In this document: positions 59,668 through 64,000 of the stretch, in pieces
How positions within the stretch are numbered: the first letter of the stretch is position 1
How the letters are laid out: every line of letters starts with the position of its first letter
Origin: Psychroserpens sp041224425
GTDB lineage: Bacteria; Bacteroidota; Bacteroidia; Flavobacteriales; Flavobacteriaceae
Assembly (NCBI RefSeq): GCF_041224425.1
Contig: NZ_JBGFGL010000067.1
Span: forward strand, 124,001-188,000
Direction of reading: 5' to 3'
DNA length: 64,000 nucleotides
Made by a program: the position numbers and the translations under genes
Notes under the pieces: generated by a model
The model's database searches: none
What the model was told of the DNA's origin: nothing
What the model saw: the letters and a program-made list of their open reading frames with translations, nothing else

Positions 59668-60969
59668 ATGAATACTTTAAATAAGTTTCTAATTACAGTC
59701 CCATTTGTAATAATGTCTTTTGCTGGTATAGCACAATCTTGGCAAACTTTAAACGCATCCACATTAAGTTGGCGTTTTGAAGACATGCAATTTATAGATA
59801 CTGAAATTGGTTGGGTAGTCGATGGTGGTGGTCAGATATTGAAAACTACTGATGGCGGACTTAACTGGACCCAACAATTTTATGATTCTGATTACTATTT
59901 TAGAAGTGTAGAATTTTTTAATGAGCAGATTGGATTTGCCGGAAGTCTCTCTAATGGAAACCCTTCAGCATCACTTTTTAAAACTACCAATGGAGGTGAC
60001 ACTTGGGTAGATATTAGTGCTTCATTACCTGTAAATGTTCCTGGTATTTGTGGTATGCATATGGTTGATGAAAATACAATCTTTATTACTGGAGTCTTTT
60101 ATGGTTCTGGTTACATAATGAAATCTACAGACCAAGGTGAAACGTGGACCTATACAAATATGCTATCTTTATGTAATGGTATTGTCGATGTCTTTTTTAA
60201 AGATCAAAACATCGGATTTGCAGTAGGTCAAAGTGCTCAAGGCACAGGTTTGAGAGCGATTATTATTGGTACAACAAATGGTGGAGATTCTTGGGCAACT
60301 TTAGCCACTGGTAATGACATTAATCAACGCGCTTGGAAGATACAAGAACTTAATGATAATGTACTCTATGCTTCAGTTGAGGCATTTACAACAACGCCAG
60401 AATATTTTAAATCTACAGATGGTGGACAAACATGGCAACTTCATTCAGTAACTGCTGCACCAGTTTCAGGAACGATCCAAGGTGTCGGATTTCTAAACGA
60501 ACAAGTGGGTTGGGTTGGTGGATTTAATACCTTCTTTTTTGAAACTGAAAATCAAGGTGCAAATTGGGAATATCAATCAAATATTGGCTCTAGCTTTAAT
60601 AGGTTTCAGCGAATAAATGATACTTTAATGTATACTTCAGGTGTTAATGTTTACAAATACGTTGATCCATCGCTTTTAAGTATTGAAGAATTTGAGATTC
60701 CTAAACCCAAAGGCCATACAATTACCTTTTTGCCCTCAAATGTTATTGACGACCATACTGAAATTAAACTTGACCTTGTAACCAACACATATTGTGAGTT
60801 GAGTGTATACAATGTGAATGGTCAAAGATTAGAGACCATATATGAAGGTAGAAAAAATAAAGGCGAGCATCACTTTTCATGGAATAGTTCGTATCTAGCC
60901 TCAGGTCAATATTATCTGGTTTTAAACACCTATTATGGCTATCAATCCTCTAAGTTTGTTGTCAACTAA
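59668..60969 (+). CDS. T9SS-exported YCF48-like beta-propeller protein
   Basis: A 433-residue protein with a signal peptide (ending IAQ) and a YCF48-like beta-propeller (about 25-330). Repeats carry the BNR-type pattern: KTTDGGLNWTQQF, KTTNGGDTWVDI, KSTDQGETWTYT, KSTDGGQTWQLH. The last about 85 residues (from FLPSNVID through LSVYNVNGQRLE and ASGQYYLV to SKFVVN) form a type A T9SS sorting tail. It is thus secreted or attached to the cell surface by the type IX system. Its role is unknown. Confidence 0.92.
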   Translation: MNTLNKFLITVPFVIMSFAGIAQSWQTLNASTLSWRFEDMQFIDTEIGWVVDGGGQILKTTDGGLNWTQQFYDSDYYFRSVEFFNEQIGFAGSLSNGNPSASLFKTTNGGDTWVDISASLPVNVPGICGMHMVDENTIFITGVFYGSGYIMKSTDQGETWTYTNMLSLCNGIVDVFFKDQNIGFAVGQSAQGTGLRAIIIGTTNGGDSWATLATGNDINQRAWKIQELNDNVLYASVEAFTTTPEYFKSTDGGQTWQLHSVTAAPVSGTIQGVGFLNEQVGWVGGFNTFFFETENQGANWEYQSNIGSSFNRFQRINDTLMYTSGVNVYKYVDPSLLSIEEFEIPKPKGHTITFLPSNVIDDHTEIKLDLVTNTYCELSVYNVNGQRLETIYEGRKNKGEHHFSWNSSYLASGQYYLVLNTYYGYQSSKFVVN

Positions 60970-61018
60970 TTGATTATCCGATATTTTGTAGTGTTGAAAA
61001 ATATCTTATTTTCGTTGA

Positions 61019-62287
61019 ATGAGAGAAAATTTTCTACACTATGTTTGGGGATTCAAAAAGTTTGAACTGTTGCACCTTCAAACGGCACAGTTTCAATCAC
61101 TGCGAGTAGTATCTGTAGGAACATACAATGAAAATTCTGGTCCTGATTTTTTCAATGCTAAACTTCGTATTGACAATCAACTTTGGGCTGGCAATGTAGA
61201 AATTCATATCAAGTCCAGTGATTGGTATGCTCATCGTCATGATCATGATGATACTTATGATAATGTGATTTTGCATGTGGTTTACGAACACGATGCAGAT
61301 GTTTTCAGGAAAGATGGGTCTATAATTCCAACATTAGTCTTAAAACCTTACATTCATAAAAATGTTTACCTTAATTACCAACGGTTATTTGCTAGAACTA
61401 AATCATGGATCCTTTGTGAAACTGATTTTGCTTCTGTTGATGATTTTGTTCTAAAACATTGGTTGGAACGTTTGTACTTTGAACGTTTGGAACAAAAGGC
61501 GAAACACATCAAAACGTCACTAAAAGCAACAAATAAGAATTGGGAAGCTGTTTTGTTTATGATGTTAGCAAAGAATTTCGGACTCAAAGTCAATGGCGAT
61601 GCATTTTTTAGTATGGCAAAAAGTTTCGATTTTAAGATCGTTCAAAAACTGCATAACCAAAAGGATATCGAAGCCTTGTTTTTTGGACAAGCGGGATTGT
61701 TGGAAACTGAAAATCAAAATGTGTATTACAAGGAGCTTCAAGAAACCTATAAGTTTCTCAAACAGAAATTTCAGTTAAACAATTCCAACATTATTCCATT
61801 ACAATTTTTTAGGTTACGTCCATTAAATTTTCCAACTATACGCTTGTCGCAGTTAGCTGCTCTTTATATAAAAGAGTTCAATTTGTTTTCGAAAATAATT
61901 GAAATTAATACTCTTGAAGGGTTTTATGATATCTTTCAAGTGGAGGTTTCAGAATTTTGGAAATCACATTACACATTTGCTAAATTGTCTCCACCAAGAA
62001 CTAAGGTCTTAACTAAGTCTTTTATCGATTTGTTACTAATAAATACCATCTTACCCATTCAATTTTGTTATAAAAAAGAACATGGGAAGTTGATTGAAGA
62101 TGACTTAATGGTGATCATATCAAAAATTAATTCTGAGGAAAATACAATCATTAAGAAGTATAATGCTATAAAGAAAATATCTACTTCAGCTATGCATTCC
62201 CAAGCGCTGATTCAATTAAAAACAAAATACTGTGATAAACATCAATGTTTAAAATGTGCTATAGGAAACACGCTTTTAAATCGATAA
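61019..62287 (+). CDS. DUF2851 family protein
   Basis: A 422-residue protein fitting DUF2851. The N-terminal region has NFLHYVWGFKKF, NENSGPDFFNAKLRI and WAGNVEIHIKSSDWYAH, then VILHVVYEHD, all family hallmarks. The N-terminal fold has been compared with restriction-like proteins, but no role is established. The C terminus has a CDKHQCLKCAIG Cys cluster that may bind a metal. It precedes two membrane-protein genes with gaps of 37 and 2 bp. Confidence 0.93.
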   Translation: MRENFLHYVWGFKKFELLHLQTAQFQSLRVVSVGTYNENSGPDFFNAKLRIDNQLWAGNVEIHIKSSDWYAHRHDHDDTYDNVILHVVYEHDADVFRKDGSIIPTLVLKPYIHKNVYLNYQRLFARTKSWILCETDFASVDDFVLKHWLERLYFERLEQKAKHIKTSLKATNKNWEAVLFMMLAKNFGLKVNGDAFFSMAKSFDFKIVQKLHNQKDIEALFFGQAGLLETENQNVYYKELQETYKFLKQKFQLNNSNIIPLQFFRLRPLNFPTIRLSQLAALYIKEFNLFSKIIEINTLEGFYDIFQVEVSEFWKSHYTFAKLSPPRTKVLTKSFIDLLLINTILPIQFCYKKEHGKLIEDDLMVIISKINSEENTIIKKYNAIKKISTSAMHSQALIQLKTKYCDKHQCLKCAIGNTLLNR

Positions 62288-62324
62288 AATTTTCAAACGT
62301 TTAAACTAAAGATTAAATTGCACT

Positions 62325-62552
62325 ATGAAATTGTTTTACCAAATGTTATATTTTTTCCAAAAACGAGGCTATTACGTTTGTCAACGTATTGCTGATCGTT
62401 TGGGAATTAGAGCAAAAGTGGTAAGAACATCCTTCATGTACTTAACCTTTGTTACCTTTGGTTTCGGATTTGCACTCTACCTTTTTATTGCGTTTTGGAT
62501 GCGAATCAAAGACCTAGTTTATACCAAACGATCTTCTGTATTTGACCTATAA
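62325..62552 (+). CDS. Short PspC domain protein
   Basis: A 75-residue protein with a PspC-type domain: a soluble start (KLFYQMLYFFQKRGYYVCQ), a segment IADRLGIRAKVVRTSFMYL and one hydrophobic helix (about 38-58). PspC proteins sense envelope stress in other bacteria, though short forms often lack a known role. Its stop is 2 bp before the channel gene, suggesting a joint function in membrane homeostasis. Confidence 0.87.
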   Translation: MKLFYQMLYFFQKRGYYVCQRIADRLGIRAKVVRTSFMYLTFVTFGFGFALYLFIAFWMRIKDLVYTKRSSVFDL

Positions 62553-62554
62553 TA

Positions 62555-63577
62555 ATGAATAATCCTGTAATTAAACTTTTTAGAACTAAAATTTACACCG
62601 CAGTATTTCTGTTGGTCTTATTGATTTTAGTTGGTGTGATAGGGTTTATGGTTACGGCAAATTATTCGCTGGTAGATGCATTCTATATGACTGTCATTAC
62701 CATAACAACCGTTGGCTTTAAGGAAGTTCAACCCTTAGATGATAGTGCTAAAATTTTTACCATATGTTTAATATTGGCCAGTGTAGTGATTTTGGGTTAC
62801 GCCATAACGGTCATTACAGAATATATTTTAAGTAAAAATGATTTAAACGTCTTAAAACAAAAAAAGATGCAAAAAAAGATTGATAACCTTAAAAACCATA
62901 TCATTATTTGTGGTTATGGGCGTAATGGTAAACAGGCTGCAGCTAAATTGGTCACATATAAAAAACCATTTGTAATAATAGAAAAGAACAAGGAAGTCAT
63001 TGAGCGAAATCAAGATGATAACCTGCCTTTTATTTTAGGAAATGCCAATGAAGATGACATTTTGATAAGAGCTGGAATTGAACGAGCAAATACCTTAATT
63101 TGTGCTTTGCCAAATGATGCCGACAACCTCTTTGTAGTATTGTCTGCAAGGCAAATCAATAAAAATATGAACATCATCAGTAGAGCTTCGCAGGAAACTT
63201 CTTATGAAAAATTAAAATTAGCTGGAGCGAACAATGTTATCTTGCCAGACCGCATTGGTGGTGACCATATGGCGTCTTTGGTAGTGGTTCCAGATTTGGT
63301 AGAGTTTATTGACAACCTTGGTATTGTTGGTGAACGTAATATCAATATCGAGGAGGTTTTGGTAGATCAACTTTACGATACCTCACAGGTAAAGACTATT
63401 AAAGATTTGGATTTACGTCGCAAAACGGGTTGTACAGTGATTGGTTTTAAAGATGGAAAGGGCGAATATTTAGTGAATCCAGAAGCTGACACCGATTTAA
63501 TTGAAGGCTCTAAAATCATTGTATTGGGACGACCGGAACAGATTGAAAAGTTGAACTCCCTATACGATATTAGGTAG
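62555..63577 (+). CDS. RCK-domain potassium channel-like protein with an altered filter
   Basis: A 340-residue protein with two helices (about 14-35 and 70-92) around a pore loop reading TITTVGFKEVQP. The filter TVGFKE has Lys where most potassium channels have the second Gly (TVGYGD). A TrkA_N/RCK domain follows (about 110-230) with the nucleotide motif IIICGYGRNGKQ, then a TrkA_C domain (about 250-340). The RCK part would gate the pore with ions or nucleotides. Whether it conducts potassium is uncertain. It follows the PspC gene by 2 bp. Confidence 0.88.
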   Translation: MNNPVIKLFRTKIYTAVFLLVLLILVGVIGFMVTANYSLVDAFYMTVITITTVGFKEVQPLDDSAKIFTICLILASVVILGYAITVITEYILSKNDLNVLKQKKMQKKIDNLKNHIIICGYGRNGKQAAAKLVTYKKPFVIIEKNKEVIERNQDDNLPFILGNANEDDILIRAGIERANTLICALPNDADNLFVVLSARQINKNMNIISRASQETSYEKLKLAGANNVILPDRIGGDHMASLVVVPDLVEFIDNLGIVGERNINIEEVLVDQLYDTSQVKTIKDLDLRRKTGCTVIGFKDGKGEYLVNPEADTDLIEGSKIIVLGRPEQIEKLNSLYDIR

Positions 63578-63674
63578 CCTAAGAATCCATTTTAACTAGC
63601 GATGTTTTATAAACTCATTTTTTTTTAGCATCTTGTAACTCTTATAAAATGCTAACTAATTTAAAATTTCGAAT

Positions 63675-64000
63675 ATGAAGAAATATCTTCTGTCATTTTT
63701 TGCTGTAATCCTACCTATAATCACATTTGCGCAGCAAACTACTTCTGAAAAAATTGATGAGGTTTTCACTGACTATACAGGTTGGTTTGTTGATGCCATA
63801 TTTTATGAAATTCCGTTTTCGGAAGATTATCAAATTCCTTGGGTGTTAATTGTACTTATTGGTGGTGCCCTGTTTTTTACCATTTATTTCAGATTTATCA
63901 ATGTTACAGGATTTAGAACTGCCATTAAAGTGGTTAGAGGTCAATATGAAGACATTGAAAAACATGGAGCAGATACTTTGTATGGAGATCAAACTCCAAA
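63675..64000 (+). CDS. Sodium:alanine/glycine symporter (AGCS family), N-terminal part
   Basis: An ATG at 63675 opens a frame that runs off the right edge after 108 codons. It has a signal-like first helix (ending FAQ), then a short region, FYEIPFSEDYQIPWVLIV, a membrane helix and RFINVTGFRTAIKVVRGQY, the usual first segments of AGCS family alanine/glycine:cation symporters. The catalytic core is outside the window. The gap from the channel gene is 97 bp. Confidence 0.82.
   Translation, partial: MKKYLLSFFAVILPIITFAQQTTSEKIDEVFTDYTGWFVDAIFYEIPFSEDYQIPWVLIVLIGGALFFTIYFRFINVTGFRTAIKVVRGQYEDIEKHGADTLYGDQTP

Noticed and set aside
1..64000. CRISPR array, insertion sequence or prophage.
   Set aside because: No regularly spaced direct repeats, transposase, integrase or phage structural gene was seen on either strand.

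Overview
The window looks like chromosomal DNA of a marine-type Flavobacteriaceae bacterium (phylum Bacteroidota). Evidence in the sequence: low G+C; a YCF48-like protein with a type IX secretion (T9SS) C-terminal tail; several promoters with the Bacteroidota -7 box TAnnTTTG; a tmRNA whose tag reads GENNYALAA; and families typical of this group (DUF2851, DUF1361, CreD with a small winged-helix regulator, FemAB-like GNAT proteins). The genus cannot be fixed from the sequence alone. No tRNA, rRNA, insertion sequence, prophage or CRISPR array was seen.

Layout. 1-0.75 kb: 5' part of trpE (minus strand, cut by the window edge) behind a leader region with a 20-residue peptide carrying three consecutive Trp codons, a terminator hairpin and a well-matched promoter; this looks like ribosome-dependent attenuation. 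0.8-1.9 kb: a YceI protein and a MarR regulator with a palindromic operator on its own promoter. 1.9-6.5 kb: thiol and sulfur redox genes (TlpA-like lipoprotein, thioredoxin-fold protein, two rhodaneses, a DsbD with a duplicated N-terminal domain). 6.5-13 kb: nitroreductase, PBP1A, aldehyde dehydrogenase, SGNH esterase and unknown proteins. 13.4-13.8 kb: tmRNA on the minus strand, with a degenerate copy of its 3' end just downstream and two kinds of dispersed repeat just upstream. 14-18 kb: a saccharopine/alanine dehydrogenase-like enzyme and a large Asp-rich TSP3 lipoprotein. 18-25.8 kb: mostly minus-strand membrane proteins, including a three-gene CreD regulon with two near-identical operators (TACTTTG-N5-CAAAGTA), a 590-residue ion channel with a large exported N-terminal region, a GNAT enzyme and KdsA.

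26-43 kb: typA, then a surface-polysaccharide region. It opens with a small membrane protein, a fused kinase-like/methyltransferase protein and a membrane sulfatase-like enzyme. It continues with a FemAB-like transferase that lacks a normal start codon, a sugar aminotransferase, two Wzx-like flippases, two hexapeptide acyltransferases, four glycosyltransferases, an FdtA-like ketoisomerase and a beta-helix protein. FdtA, the aminotransferase and one acyltransferase together could make an N-acylated 3-amino-3,6-dideoxyhexose nucleotide sugar and the rest could assemble and export a glycan.

43-64 kb: ftsE, a 1007-residue TPR protein paired with an outer-membrane barrel protein, an amidohydrolase lipoprotein, a methyltransferase, a YkgJ-type cysteine-cluster protein, a sterol-desaturase-like hydroxylase, two tandem paralogous secreted proteins of unknown function, a NamZ-like (DUF1343) lipoprotein carrying an in-frame palindromic repeat, a LolC/FtsX-like permease, cysteine synthase, an AraC regulator, a T9SS cargo protein, DUF2851, PspC and an RCK potassium-channel-like protein with an unusual filter. 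The start of a sodium:alanine symporter is cut by the right edge.

The observations most worth following up are the trp attenuator, the kinase-like/methyltransferase plus sulfatase trio, the two-copy structured repeat (13.9 and 57.5 kb), the in-frame repeat insertion in the NamZ-like gene, the CreD operator pair, and the tmRNA 3'-end duplication.
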